Shown here one piece after another: positions 48,980 through 60,164 of a stretch of 64,000 nt of DNA. The position numbers were made by a program, and so were the translations under genes. Position 1 is the stretch's first letter. Every line of letters starts with the position of its first letter. The notes beneath the pieces are model-generated. The model was not told the DNA's origin. It made no database searches and was given only the letters and a program-made list of their open reading frames with translations. The DNA lies in the NCBI GenBank assembly GCA_947095535.1, contig OX352774.1, positions 72,850,416 through 72,914,415 on the forward strand, read 5' to 3'. This stretch comes from Poecilobothrus nobilitatus. Taxonomy: Eukaryota; Arthropoda; Insecta; Diptera; Dolichopodidae.

Positions 48980-51900
48980 TTACTCGAAGAAAATTTTTTC
49001 ATTTTTTATTTTTACTAATTTTTGTATAACTGTTGGAGTAGTAAAACTTTTTTCTGATAAATATTTATTTGATTTTTCAAAAATAATTGAAGAATTCCAT
49101 TTATTCCATATATCTTTTGCAATTTTAATTGAATTTCCTTTTGGGATAGTTGTATAAATTTTTCTACTGACTGTAAATGGATGTTCAACATCTCTTAAAA
49201 CTTTTTCTTTAAATTTTCCCTCGTTAAAATTTCGTTGCTTCTTTAGAGCATTTCGTATTTCATTGAAAAATAATTTCCATCTTGGTAGAAAATAATCTCT
49301 TAGAATACCAGACCATTGTTTATTAGCGTAATCAATTATTTGTCCATTTGGACCCCATAATGTTATTTGATTGCGTGCATTTAATTCATAAATTTCTTCT
49401 TCTAATTCTGTAGTACCCATTTCTTTTGCAGCTTTTAACCAATTACCAAGTAAAAAATTTCTGTTACTTGCTAAAATTTTTTCTAAATCATTAAAACAAT
49501 TAATCATTTGTTGAATTGTTAATTCTAATTTATTTAAATCTTTTGCATTGTATTCATTTTTTAAATTTAAAAATAAAATATCCACTACTAGTTGTAAATA
49601 TTGTCTAGTAACATCAACTAAATCATGTTGATATAATACATTTGTTTGCAATGTATTATTTGCCTTTAACATTAATCTTAATACATCTTTAAAATCATTA
49701 GGATTGTACCAATTATAAGGTTGAATTTTTAAACTAGGACGTCGGGAAATTGTGTATTTTCCATGTAATTTTATCAAACCTCGGTATGAATATACAGTTT
49801 CTAATATAATTTTCCATGCTTTTTCTAAATAAATATCTTTTAAACCATATCTTGATTCAATATATTGATTAAACCATAAACTAACATTAAAATTTTTATA
49901 TGTCCAACCCCGTTCCAGAACAAATTCATATACTGGATAATTTTGATTAATTCCTTCAGGTGTTATACCAACTCCTATCATAGTACTGTTTTCCATATCT
50001 CGTGATAATCCTATTCTTGAATTTATAATATCTATTGATCCATGCATACCAAGTGTACCACCAAAATTATGTAACATACACCATATAAATGGTTGACCAA
50101 AATATGATTCAGTCCTTTCATATTGTGGAAACATTTCGGACATTAAATCCAAAATAATAATTTTTCCTTGTGGAACCGCTGTCAAAAATGATTTTATAAG
50201 TTGTTTTGACCAAAATGGATTATCAACAAACATCCAGCCTTGAAGTAACCAGACACTATTTGGATCAACCAAATTTAGTGTTTTATAAATATTAGCGGCT
50301 GATTTCGCTAAATAATTATGTTCTGATAATCTAGGTTCAACTTCATTGAATGGATCTATGAAATAAAGATGATCTGTACCATATTCTTTTATAATTTCTT
50401 GTAGAAACTTTACGCCAATTGCTTGAAAAGCATCTTCTTCTGGATCTAAAAATAATGGACAACAATATTGCTGTGTAAATTTATTCCAACAATTAACTGG
50501 AGTTAAAGTTGCATTTGGAAAAATTCTTTTCATTGCGACCGGAACATGACCATCAAAACCTGGGATAGCTATAGTCATACCCAATTCTCTACTGGATTTT
50601 ATTATTTGTTTTTGTAATTCCATTTGTTTTAATTTATAATTATCTGTTAATGGTCCTCCCCAACCCCTAATATTACCCATTCGTAACCTTTACCAAAAAA
50701 ATAGAAAAAAAAAGAATAATAATGAATTTAGTAAAAACATATTTTTTTAAATTTTATAAATAAATATATACCATGGAAGAAATGCAGGACCAGCTAAATG
50801 GTCATTAATTTCATCTTTAGTTAAACCAAATTCTCTATAAGTTCTGGACCAAATTTCTTCTTGAATTGGAGCTATTGACATTGAAATACCCATTAAAGCC
50901 ATCCAATCAATATGGCGTCTCCAATCGTGCCAGGTCCACCATACAAAACTGTATCCCCATGTGCAAACATTTTGATGATACATAAATAAACTGGGACTGT
51001 CAAATGTTTCATTAATCTCAGGTAATATTTCAGGTATTTCTATTCGAGTTTCTGACCATGATACATGACATTTTAATTTATATTTAAGATAATGATGAAA
51101 TCCTTTACATGCAGAAATTCCATCAGTAGCTCTAATTAACAGTTTAGAATTATCTGAAGATTTCACTAACTAGAAATTTTATATTTTTAATAAAATGTTA
51201 TCAATTTTTATTTTAATTTGTAATACTTGAAAAGAACGGAGCCCATTTGCTTCAGATGAATTATTTTGTAAATATTCATTATTCAAAATTTCTACATCAA
51301 ATAAATGAGTATGATTGGGAACTAATCGTGATATAACACCCAAAGCAGCATTTCTTTGAATTTCAGGGATTGTCTGTGGTCGGAGATGTAATAACTGGTT
51401 ACGAAGTTCTATAAAGAAATTAATTAAATTTAAAATATACATATGTATGTACTACATATAATATAGATTTTTATAATTATATCGATTATTTTTTTCAATT
51501 ACTCTTAAGTGTTAATATTAATATAAACGATATAGGCGTCTTAATATTAGTATATGTATGTATGTATGTACATATTTTTAAATGGTATAAATGTTTTAAC
51601 GTCGAAAAGGGAACCAACAGACCAAATAAATTTATTTCTAATCTATATAGGAGAAATTCTTTACAGATCATGATATTTGATGTAATTTAAGTTTGATTTA
51701 ATTTTTTAATTATATATAATAGCATAATCTTTGTAATTTACTTTATATGTACCATAAATAAACTGTTGTTGTCTTAATTGTTTTAAGTAACGAGATGATT
51801 GAATAACGCATTTTAATATAATCAATATAATGTTAATTAAATGACACATACAAATTTTTTAGAACTGTCATTTTTTTTTTTATAATTTACTTGATTGTAA

Positions 51901-52595
51901 AATCGTCGTGGTGATCAATTAAAGACACTTTAATGCGACTATGACGTTTGCAGATTACAATTAACATCTTCTAAATCTAAATTTTTTCAAATCCACAACC
52001 AAAATTTTAAAAAAAAGTGTACCTAGAATTAAAGAAAACTACATAAATTATTTTACTGGATTACACAGCTATAGATATCAGATATTAAATAATTTTGAAT
52101 GAAGATTCAATTCGCACAATATTCAACAATAAAAATCAGGATGATAAATAAAATATCCTGTCAATTCCGTATAGATGAGAAAATATCATTCATTACTACA
52201 TTAAACCAATGTTTGTATGTTTGTATGTATCTTGTAAGTCATTTCATTATAAAAAAATGAAGAGAAAGAGTATTTTAATCAAAAATAAAAACAAAAAACA
52301 ATTATGAAGAAATTCTAAAATATATTTTTTTTAATAATCAATTTTTTAATTAATAGATATTATATTACATGTAGATAGGTTAATTAATGTTTATTATACA
52401 AACAAAAACATACATACATAGATACATATGTAGATATGATGATCATATAATCATACGGAACATAAACGCACAATTAAACGAATTATTTTAATTTATTTTA
52501 AATAATTTCTCACCTTGATTGTTAAGCAATTTTTCACCTTTAATGAAGTAAACCAACATTAAAAGTACTGTTAATCCATAAATTTTTGAAATCAT
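48980..52595 (-). CDS. NAGLU: Alpha-N-acetylglucosaminidase (lysosomal, GH89)
   Basis: Four exons, complement(join(48980..50687,50772..51169,51227..51408,52514..52595)), 789 residues; the human enzyme has 743. It removes terminal alpha-N-acetylglucosamine from heparan sulphate in the lysosome. Exon 1 encodes a signal peptide (MISKIYGLTVLLMLVYFIKG). Family motifs follow in order: VCTWGYSFVWWTWHDWRRHI, DWMALMGI, GPAFLPW, RMGNIRGWGGPL, PGFDGHVPVAM, GTDHLYFIDPFNEV, WLLQGW, GQPFIWCMLHNFGGTLGMHG, PEGINQNYPVYEFVLERGW, RRPSL, LWGPNGQIIDYANKQWSG. The likely catalytic glutamates are E336 (FNE) and E479 (LERGW), by analogy with the human pair. Introns are 1105, 57 and 84 nt; all joins keep frame. The start is the Met giving a clean signal peptide. 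No defect seen, so it should be active. Confidence 0.95.
51409..52513 (-). other. NAGLU intron 1
   Basis: 1.1-kb intron, phase 1, between the signal-peptide exon (donor GTGAGAAA) and the exon starting ELRNQLLHL (acceptor TTTATAG). AT-rich, with a GTAT microsatellite near 51551-51570; no element recognised. Confidence 0.8.
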
Positions 52596-53268
52596 TATCA
52601 AATCATTGACACAAAAGTTAGTCGGTAACCAGTTCCAGTAACCAGTAATATCAGACAACCGTCCAAATGGAATTCAATCAAATTGTTTGTTTGTTTTTTT
52701 TTTTTGTTTTTTTTTTTAATTAAAGTTTAGAATTTTTTTAAATGATTTTTTATTTAAAGATTCTAAATACGCGACCACTGCGTTTAAATATTTTATTAAA
52801 TTTTAAATTATTATAAAATAAAGAAAAATATGTATGTAGGTATAAAAACAATAATAAATAAATGTAATAAAAACAAAATAAGGTGTAATTAAAAATAATA
52901 TAATTTAATTAATCGCGTATCACTTTGTAATTATCCGTTATTATCAGTTGACTTCCGTAGTTGAGTTGAGTTGAGACAAACTTAATTTTTAATCCAATTT
53001 TTTTTTTATTTTCATTTTGTTTTAGGGATCATTTACGAACGAGATATGATTTATGAATTGGGGTTTGGATTTTGAGAGAGAGAGAGAGACAGAGAAAGTG
53101 AATTAAAGTACATTTCACTTATTATATTATTAGTTATCATATCATTCATTTTATGAGTTCTTTATCAATTATGTAGTCGTCAATATAACGAATACAATCA
53201 ACTTGTTTTTTTTTTTTGCATTTTGACATTCTACAATCTACTGAAGAGACTGAAGAGAATGAAAGTAC
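52596..53268. other. NAGLU upstream region
   Basis: AT-rich DNA likely to hold the NAGLU promoter and 5' UTR. It has poly-A tracts on the minus strand and a short (GA)n run. No core promoter motif was clear enough to call. Confidence 0.4.
53074..53089. repeat. (GA)n microsatellite
   Basis: Eight consecutive GA dinucleotides followed by a degenerate AGACAGAGAAAG tail, about 480 bp upstream of the NAGLU start codon. Confidence 0.85.
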
Positions 53269-53676
53269 AGTGGAACTTCCTTAACTCGAATTCGCAAGGA
53301 TAATGAATTTCTTCTAGTTAGGGAGATTTCGAATTATAGGAACCAAAAAAAATTGAACTCCTTAATTTGATTAAAAAAGTTCAATTACATTCTAATAACA
53401 TTTATTTCATATACGAATAATTAAACAAATATTAAAAAATTTAAACAAAAAATTCATATAACAGATATAAAATTAAATTTTCGAATTAGAGAAATTTTTG
53501 ATACCATAGGTACAGTTTTTTACTTCGACTTATGGAGAATTTCGACTTAGGAAAGTTCGAGTTATAGAGTTTTTTTTAGAACATAATTACTTGAAGGTTC
53601 AAGGGAAAACGAATAATGTAGTTCGAGTTAAACAAGATTTCGACTTATAAAAGTTCGATTTAGAGAAGTTCCACTG
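53269..53676. mobile_element. 408-bp pogo/Tigger-like MITE with TA target duplication
   Basis: The termini CAGTGGAACTTCC and, on the complement of the right end, CAGTGGAACTTCTC are inverted repeats, flanked by TA on both sides (53267-53268 and 53677-53678). The CAGTGGAAC start plus TA duplication is typical of Tc1/mariner elements of the pogo branch. Subterminal TTCGA(C/G)TTA motifs are repeated. No transposase frame. It lies about 0.7 kb upstream of NAGLU. Confidence 0.8.
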
Positions 53677-54519
53677 TATGTACATATGTTTTTTTTTACT
53701 TTCTAAAAGAAAGATTTGGAAACTGTTATGAATTGTTTTTGTTATTGTAAATTAAATTAAATTTAATAAAAAAAAAATCATATAAATTGGTGGAGGAGAT
53801 TTATTGTCATATTTGTTTACATATTGCACATACATATGTATATGTACATACATATACATAGTACAATCATAAATATAATTTTTAATGAATGGAATTTTTT
53901 TTTCACAAATATTTTTGTTGTTTATTTTTTTTTTTAAGTTCAAATTCAATGAAGTTCAAATAAATTTCAGTGGCAAGGCCTATGTAATATTAAAAATTTA
54001 TAGGTATTTTTTTTACATTTGAATAAGTGTTTTAAAAGTATAGGTAGGTAATTTAAAAGTTTTCGATTGGTTTAGAATTTATGTAATTTTGAGGCAAATT
54101 TAAACATATCTAATTTTAATCTATTAAAAATATAGGATGCTATTTGGGTTTAAGAAGTTGAAAAATGAGATAAGTTTAGATATACACATGCATGTGTATA
54201 TAGAAGATTTTAGAATGATTTATTTATCTTTTTTCTTTCCTACTCCTTTAAGAAGCATAGAAGTCATATTATTCATATTCTAAAACTTTAGTTTTATGAA
54301 TCATTATTTTTTTTAAGCGGTTGAAATCTCGGTTGTAGCTTATATTATATTGTACGAGATTATGAAACATAGATTATTATATGATTGCATTGTGTAACAT
54401 TATATTAATTTTTATGCCATCTATTCTATAAGAATGATTTAAATATTTTAAATTACAATATTAATTACGATATTATAAACTATTATAATAGGATATAAAA
54501 TACAAATAATGGATATATG
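53677..54519. other. AT-rich intergenic DNA
   Basis: No gene or element recognised. The minus-strand frame at 53752-53949 comes from CATA/TATG repeats and poly-A and is not credible. Confidence 0.5.
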
Positions 54520-54590
54520 ATCTGACTGGGTCTTGTTTTCGATTGAAAGGCCGGGAACTTAACCACTGATAACTCACCATTGCCAATATT
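54520..54590 (-). mobile_element. tRNA-like fragment, possible SINE head
   Basis: On the minus strand, AGTTATCAGTGGTTAAGTTC followed by CCGGCCTTTCAATCGAAA resembles the D-arm/A-box and anticodon-arm part of a tRNA. No matching B box or acceptor stem is seen. It sits about 50 bp beside another SINE on the same strand. Confidence 0.35.
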
Positions 54591-54640
54591 TTTTTTTAAC
54601 TTGAAAATTGAAACTTTGTTTTTTTTTTTTTGTTTTAGTT

Positions 54641-54805
54641 TATTCCCCTGTCACATAAACTTGATAAGGAAATTACACAGCTTTTTTTTCAAGGTGTGAC
54701 TTTAAATGTCGTGAGGGGAATTATTCTTACGAATTATTTCCACATTCTCTCAGTGTTTAGTGTTTACTGTGTTTACATAGCTCTTATCCACCACATAGAC
54801 TCCCA
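54641..54805 (-). mobile_element. tRNA-derived SINE copy, degraded
   Basis: Same family and strand as 12452: the minus strand has TGGTGGATAAGAGCTATGTA (A-box region), CGTAAGAATAATTCCCC, then a body with GTGTAATTTCC and TTTATGTGACAGGGG. The B-box region is damaged. Confidence 0.65.
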
Positions 54806-55879
54806 ATTTATTCTGAAAAGACAATTTAGGATATTTTTTATTTAAAAATCTTTAAAATTTACAAAATAAATTTTGTTTTTTACCCGAACTAAAGCATTAA
54901 TTACATTTTTTAATACTTACTTATAAAGTTGATTTTGGGAAATAAATTTAATTTTTTTTTTTTTTTAAGGTTGATAAATTTGTAAATGCATTTTTAAGTG
55001 AATTTTTTCAACTTTATAAATTTGTTTTTGTATTTTTTTAACTTAAATTGCATTTTAAGGTCCCAAATTAAAAAAACTTTCACTATATAAAGTCTTTCAT
55101 CTTTAATAACATTTTTTTTTTTGAAAGAAATTGCTAAAATAAAATCAAATTTTTGACATTTAGAACTTAAAATGCCAAAAATTTAGAATTCGAATATAAA
55201 AATAAAATGTTGGTGCAAAATTTTCTTTTCAGGTTACGAAATTTTGTATGAGAATATAATAATATAGTTCGATAAAAAAAATAAGTTATAAATTTCTCAA
55301 TTTTCATTGTTTCATGTTTCAAAAAGTTTTTTTTTTTGTTTTTAAAAATTAAAATATTTTAAAAACACAATAAAAGAAAATCAATTCTCATAATAAATTA
55401 AACAATGGCTATAATAACAATATTGTCCTTTACATTTACTAATTATTTTTTTAATGAAAAATCATAAATTTTTTTCATTTTACTTTAATTTTCTACAGAA
55501 AAATTTATTTCGTGTGGTTTTTCATACAAGTGGTGATTGGTGTGGTTTGTTTTAATATCGTATAAAGGTAATTATCGTTGTTTTCCTTTCGTTTTATTTA
55601 AAGACACACTTATTTAGAAAAAAAAACAAGTAATGAAAAAAACAAGAGGTTTCAAAAAAGCACATTTCCAAAATTAAAAAATATTCGATAATAAGCCTAA
55701 AGTAAAAAGTAGATATATTGAAAAATAAATTTTGATAAGAAATTGGTTTTTGTTTGATTTTTTTTTTGGAACGAAAAAAATTGAGAAAAATGAAATCACA
55801 CTTTCGTCAATTATAAGGTAACTTTATATTATAAAGAAAAATTAGTAAATTATTAAAACACAACAAAAGTATGTATAAT
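54806..55879. other. AT-rich intergenic DNA
   Basis: No coding frame, RNA gene or repeat recognised. Confidence 0.5.
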
Positions 55880-56510
55880 GTTGGAGCTTAAATTTTTGTA
55901 CATTTCAAAAAAATGTAGACCGGTGTCCAAGTTACAGGTGTTCAAAAATAGAGGATTTTCAGTTTTTGACTCCTTATAGCTCCTAAAAGGAGGGGCGACA
56001 CCAATAACTCATATTGATGCAATAACTCATACTGATTTCGAAAGCTCTAACTCCTCTTAAAATTGCAAGCTTTTAAGTTAAACCGTTTGAAAGATAGAAG
56101 GGGTCTACATTTTTGCAAACATTCAGTTTCACATAACGATATATTAAAACACCGCAAGCCACATATTTATTTTATATATATTTTTAAAGTTTAATTTTAT
56201 ATATATTTATAAAATCAGCTATCATTTGGCGTTTTCAGATTGAAAGTATGCCTTATAGAACCTGTGTTATAACAATTTAAAGATAGGGCTTTTTCGAACT
56301 TTGTAGGGCTGTAGCTCTGTAACGGATGGGGCTATCGAAAAAAGTTGTTCCACAAAATTAGTTTTTTTGGCGATGTCTATCCGTAGTTAAAATTTCATTG
56401 CTTTATTTCAAACGGTATAGAAGTTTTGTTAACAGCCAGACGGACAGAGTGAAACGAAAAGCACATTATTTCAAATTTTTATGAAAATGTGCTAAAAAAA
56501 GACCAAACCC
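55880..56510 (-). repeat. Dispersed repeat, inverted copy of 18285-18990
   Basis: Its complement shows TTTAGCACATTTTC, CTCTGTCCGTCTGGCTGTTA, CAATCTGAAAACGCC and ACACCTGTAACTTGGACACC, in the order found at 18285-18990. It is GC-richer than its surroundings and non-coding. Confidence 0.6.
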
Positions 56511-57057
56511 CTTTGTATTGAAATATTAAGTTCATTGATCCTAGATCTAGGATAATATGATGAAAATAAAACGTGGATAAAAATTCCTTTTTTAATTGCC
56601 TAAAAATCACGTGATTTTATTTTATTTGAAAATAATAAAATTTAAATATAGAAAAGAAACATTAATTTAACATTTTAAATTTTAATTTAATTTAGTTTTC
56701 TAAATGACTGATTTTAATTAATTTTTTAGATAAAAAATAATTTATTTGAATAAATGAATTAAAATTGAAAAAAAGAAAAGTTCACTGATTTATGATACAT
56801 TTTAAAATAAACCATAAATTTTGAAATGACATTATTTTCAGTTTTAAATCTTTCTATTCTTTACTTCAGAACTCTGGTACAGTACTAGGGCCGGCGTATG
56901 AGTGCTAGCGAGTAAATTGTTCAGAAGCATTTCATCATGATGTTATAATTACCGGCAAAATTGTATTTAATAAGTAAAACTTGGCGAGGTTTAATATTAA
57001 TTCTAAAGAGATCTAAGATGAAGTCTGAATTATTTAAGTCTTTTCTTTTTTTTTTTT
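56511..57057. other. AT-rich intergenic DNA
   Basis: Nothing recognised apart from a slightly GC-richer patch near 56875-56960 (GGGCCGGCGTATGAGTGCTA) that could be a further repeat fragment. Confidence 0.45.
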
Positions 57058-57202
57058 GTGACAAGAAAATTACACAGCCTTACCTTTAAATGTAAATGTC
57101 GTAAGGATGGATCATACGACGTGTGTGACATTCGAATCCATCACAATTCGATGTTTACAGCATATTTTGTTCGCTCTTGCTCACTAGACCACCGAGGCCC
57201 CA
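57058..57202 (-). mobile_element. tRNA-derived SINE copy
   Basis: Same family and strand as 12452. The minus strand starts GGGGCCTCGGTGGTCTAGTG, has AGCAAGAGCGAAC in the A-box region and GGATTCGAATGTCAC in the B-box region, then CGTCGTATGATCCATCC and a shortened body. The plus-strand frame at 57058-57252 is its shadow. Confidence 0.75.
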
Positions 57203-57810
57203 TTTGTCCTTTAATATTTCACTTAAGAAAAAATTTATTAATTTTACTCTAAGAAACTACTCGGCAGTTATTTCTTATTCTTAATACTATTTACTTTGAT
57301 GATTTTATTTTATTATTGAAAATTTTTTTTGCAAATAAATATTGCAAGTTAGCCTGGTGCATTTATCCATTTTTTTTTTTAAATTCGGTTCGTGATAGAA
57401 TGTTACGATTAATTTCTGTTAACTTATATTTCAGAATTCAGATATAGGATTTTTTTTTAAAAAGGATTTAATTTTATATATAATTGGATTATTTACAAAA
57501 AAGTCTTTAATATATTCATAATATAGGGATACCTTTTACAATTGAAATAATTAAAAAATAGTTCTTTAAAATAAAAAAGAATGTAAATACTCTTTTCAAA
57601 AAATTTTTGTTGTATAGGCGTATATATTGTTATGAAATTTAAGTTTTAAGGATATTTTTTTATAATAAAATAATTTTTTTTAAACAGATTATTCAATATT
57701 TAAATTTGGCTGCAAGGGTTTTTATAAGTTCCAAATTTATTAATATTACATAGTAATAATTAATTTTGTGAAACAAAAGGTACTTTAACATTTCTTGTTG
57801 CTGTTTCGTA
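57203..57810. other. AT-rich intergenic DNA
   Basis: Nothing recognised. Confidence 0.5.
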
Positions 57811-58160
57811 GAGGGGGCTTCTGATATCTGACCTAACAACTAGATCTTGCAACCCATTGCGCTCTCCTGCTTGATGATCCACCCGTCACTTAGTATCTCA
57901 TAAAGTCAATTTATTGTCTTCATGAATCGTATAATATTTACCTTATCGAACTATCTCATTTCAGAGAAGTTTTCCCGGTGTCCTCTCTCAAGCTTTTCCT
58001 CCTAAGACATTGGCATTGGCACCAAAAAATGTAATACTGTTTCTACCTCCAGCCCATATTACCTGCATAGGTTAATTTCGCCTCTACATATTTTCTAGGC
58101 GTGTGCTCTTAGAGCTGGGCGTGAGGTCACCATGAAAATCGTCATATTCATTCTGTTGAG
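57811..58160 (-). mobile_element. LINE 3'-end remnant, same family as 31920-32545
   Basis: The minus strand reads VETVLHFLVPMP, a stretch with frame breaks, then VNIIRFMKTIN, matching ETILYVLCQC...IIRFMKGIDW at 31920-32545. The two loci also share CTTCATGAATCGTAT at the DNA level. A GC-rich tail lies on the 3' side (GAGGGGGCTTCTGATATCTG at the low-coordinate end). Strongly decayed. Confidence 0.6.
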
Positions 58161-58763
58161 TTTCAGAAATTTCTTTGTATTTTATTGTCTAGTTCTACCG
58201 TCAAAATTGCTTCATGTTTAATGATGTTGGGGATCAAAAACCACTGCTCTCGCACTTTTTTGACATTACTTAATAATTCATTTAAAATAATAGGCAGATG
58301 TCTTCCTATACGCAGTAATTAATTACGCATGGTTTCTATATTAATTATTAATTATTAAAGTAGCCATTTCCAAGCTTACCAGCCACAAGCCAAGCTTATT
58401 CGGTAAGAAGTAAGAAGAAGTAAGCTGTAAGCACGGTTTGACATTTTTTTTTAATGAACATTAATTTTGAGTTTTAAACAGAACCTTCATAAGTAATATA
58501 ACCTTAATAAGCTTTAACATATGGTTCGATTTAATAAGGTTTTAGTGTAAATAGATAGATAAATAGTATACATAGATAAATTGCGAATGAAAATTTTGTA
58601 TAATATGACGATTCTCTTTAATACGTTTTTAAATTTACGATTTAGCTTTTACATGGTTTCACTCATATTACCTATCGGAATGGGTGTAGGCCAATAATTT
58701 TTTTGAAAACAATTTTGAATGAAAAAAATATTGAAAAAGAAAGTGAAATTCAATTCTTTTTTT
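58161..58763. other. Intergenic DNA
   Basis: Mixed-composition sequence after the LINE remnant. A short direct repeat AAGCCAAGCTTATT / AGTAAGAAG lies near 58376-58430. No gene recognised. Confidence 0.4.
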
Positions 58764-58943
58764 TATGCATTTCTCTGCCACATAAATGTGGGCAGGAAAT
58801 TACACAGCCTTTCCTGTTCAGGCGTGGCTGTAAATATCGTAAGGGGGAATAATTCTTACGACGTGTGTCGGATTCTACCCTACACTCCCTCGGTGTTTAC
58901 AGCGTGTTTTATACGCTCTTACCCACTAGGCCACCAAGGCCCC
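58764..58943 (-). mobile_element. tRNA-derived SINE copy
   Basis: One of the best copies of the family: the minus strand starts GGGGCCTTGGTGGCCTAGTG, then GGTAAGAGCG (A box), GGTAGAATCC (mutated B box), CGTCGTAAGAATTATTCCCC, a GTGTAATTTCCTGCC block and TTTATGTGGCAGAGAAATG. It ends at an A-rich 3' tail (58755-58763 on the plus strand is poly-T). Plus-strand frames at 58719-58949 and 58865-59104 are shadows. Confidence 0.8.
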
Positions 58944-59858
58944 GATTAAATTTTTTTTTTTCAAATTTTATGCCCATATACAAAAGAAGCATGTACAAAA
59001 GAAGCTACATTCTATTGTCTACTATATCTATAAATACTAAAACGATAAGTCAATTGTCTCAATGTATAGTAATCACAAGACTTCTCAATTTTAATTTTAA
59101 TTAAAATTCAATTTAAAGTAAAAATAACAAAAGCTTAGTATGCTCAGCTCAGCGAAACTACGTATCGAAAACATTTTAAGAAATCCAACTATTTTTTTTT
59201 TATTGAGCCCAAAATTCAACCATTTTGTAGTGCGTGATTGTATTGAATATTTTCAAAATATTATTATACATATGCAGTATTATAAACCCAATTTGCAGAA
59301 TGTCATTAATCAAAAAAAAAAAACTATTAGGATAACGAAGCACTAAATAATAAAATGTAAAAAAAAAAAATGAATAAAATTTAAAGACCGTGTAAATTGA
59401 ATGCATAGTTTATATAATACTATTTCTTATTAATTCTAGGAATGACAATGAAAAATTTCTAATTAAAATAAATTTTGTTGTATGAGAAAAAAAAACATTT
59501 ATAACTTCTACCATTATCATTATTTTATATATAAGTTTGAAATTCTTAAAAAAAAAAGAAATTAATATGAATTCTTTGTACACGTGCCTATATAGAAAAA
59601 CTATTATTATTCGTTCATTATTGCATTTATTTATTTTTTATTTGAAATGCGTTATTGCATCGTTTACATGTAATGAAAATAATTTGTTAGAGTAATTTTA
59701 TATACATATTTTGTATTTTTTTCTAACAAATGAAGGCTCAGCTAACGCTTCAATACTCACTAGACTCTAAATCCGTATAGTGATTTTCAAAACCTATAGG
59801 AGAACCTTTTCCACAAGAATTGGTGTTAAGTTTTCTTAGATTTATGCCAAGATAATAG

Positions 59859-60164
59859 TACTCTGACACAAGAAACTTTGAGAACTTCATAGATTCATAT
59901 CAGGAAGTTCACCTATATAAATCTTGCAAAAAGAAACTACTTTTTGACAGGCCGGGCGAATTTCTCAAAGCTCTCTATAGCCCCAATTCCTTTGTAAAAT
60001 CTACAGCTAAAATTCATATGTACACCAAATCATCTAACAAGTCTACCGATACGACAATGGATTGTAATAACACCAATCAATTATTTCAGATCTTAGAACG
60101 AGATTTTATAAAAAAAAATGAACGCGAAGGATATTTCACTATCCAGAATATAATAAAGTTGTAG
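59859..60164 (+). other. Unidentified 101-codon open frame, possible exon or relic
   Basis: Open from just after a TAG (59856-59858) to a TAG at 60162-60164. It is not driven by poly-A/T: it has mixed third positions and a balanced composition, with segments such as NFENFIDSYQEVHLYKSC, LLFDRPGEFLKALYSPNSF and FQILERDFIKKNEREGYF. There is no ATG near its start, so it would have to be an internal exon (a TTTTCTTAG acceptor lies at 59831-59839, but in-frame stops follow) or a decayed coding relic. I do not recognise the family. Confidence 0.3.

Noticed and set aside
58719..59104. Overlapping plus-strand frames near the last SINE
   Set aside because: They run through the complement of the tRNA-derived SINE and have no independent support.
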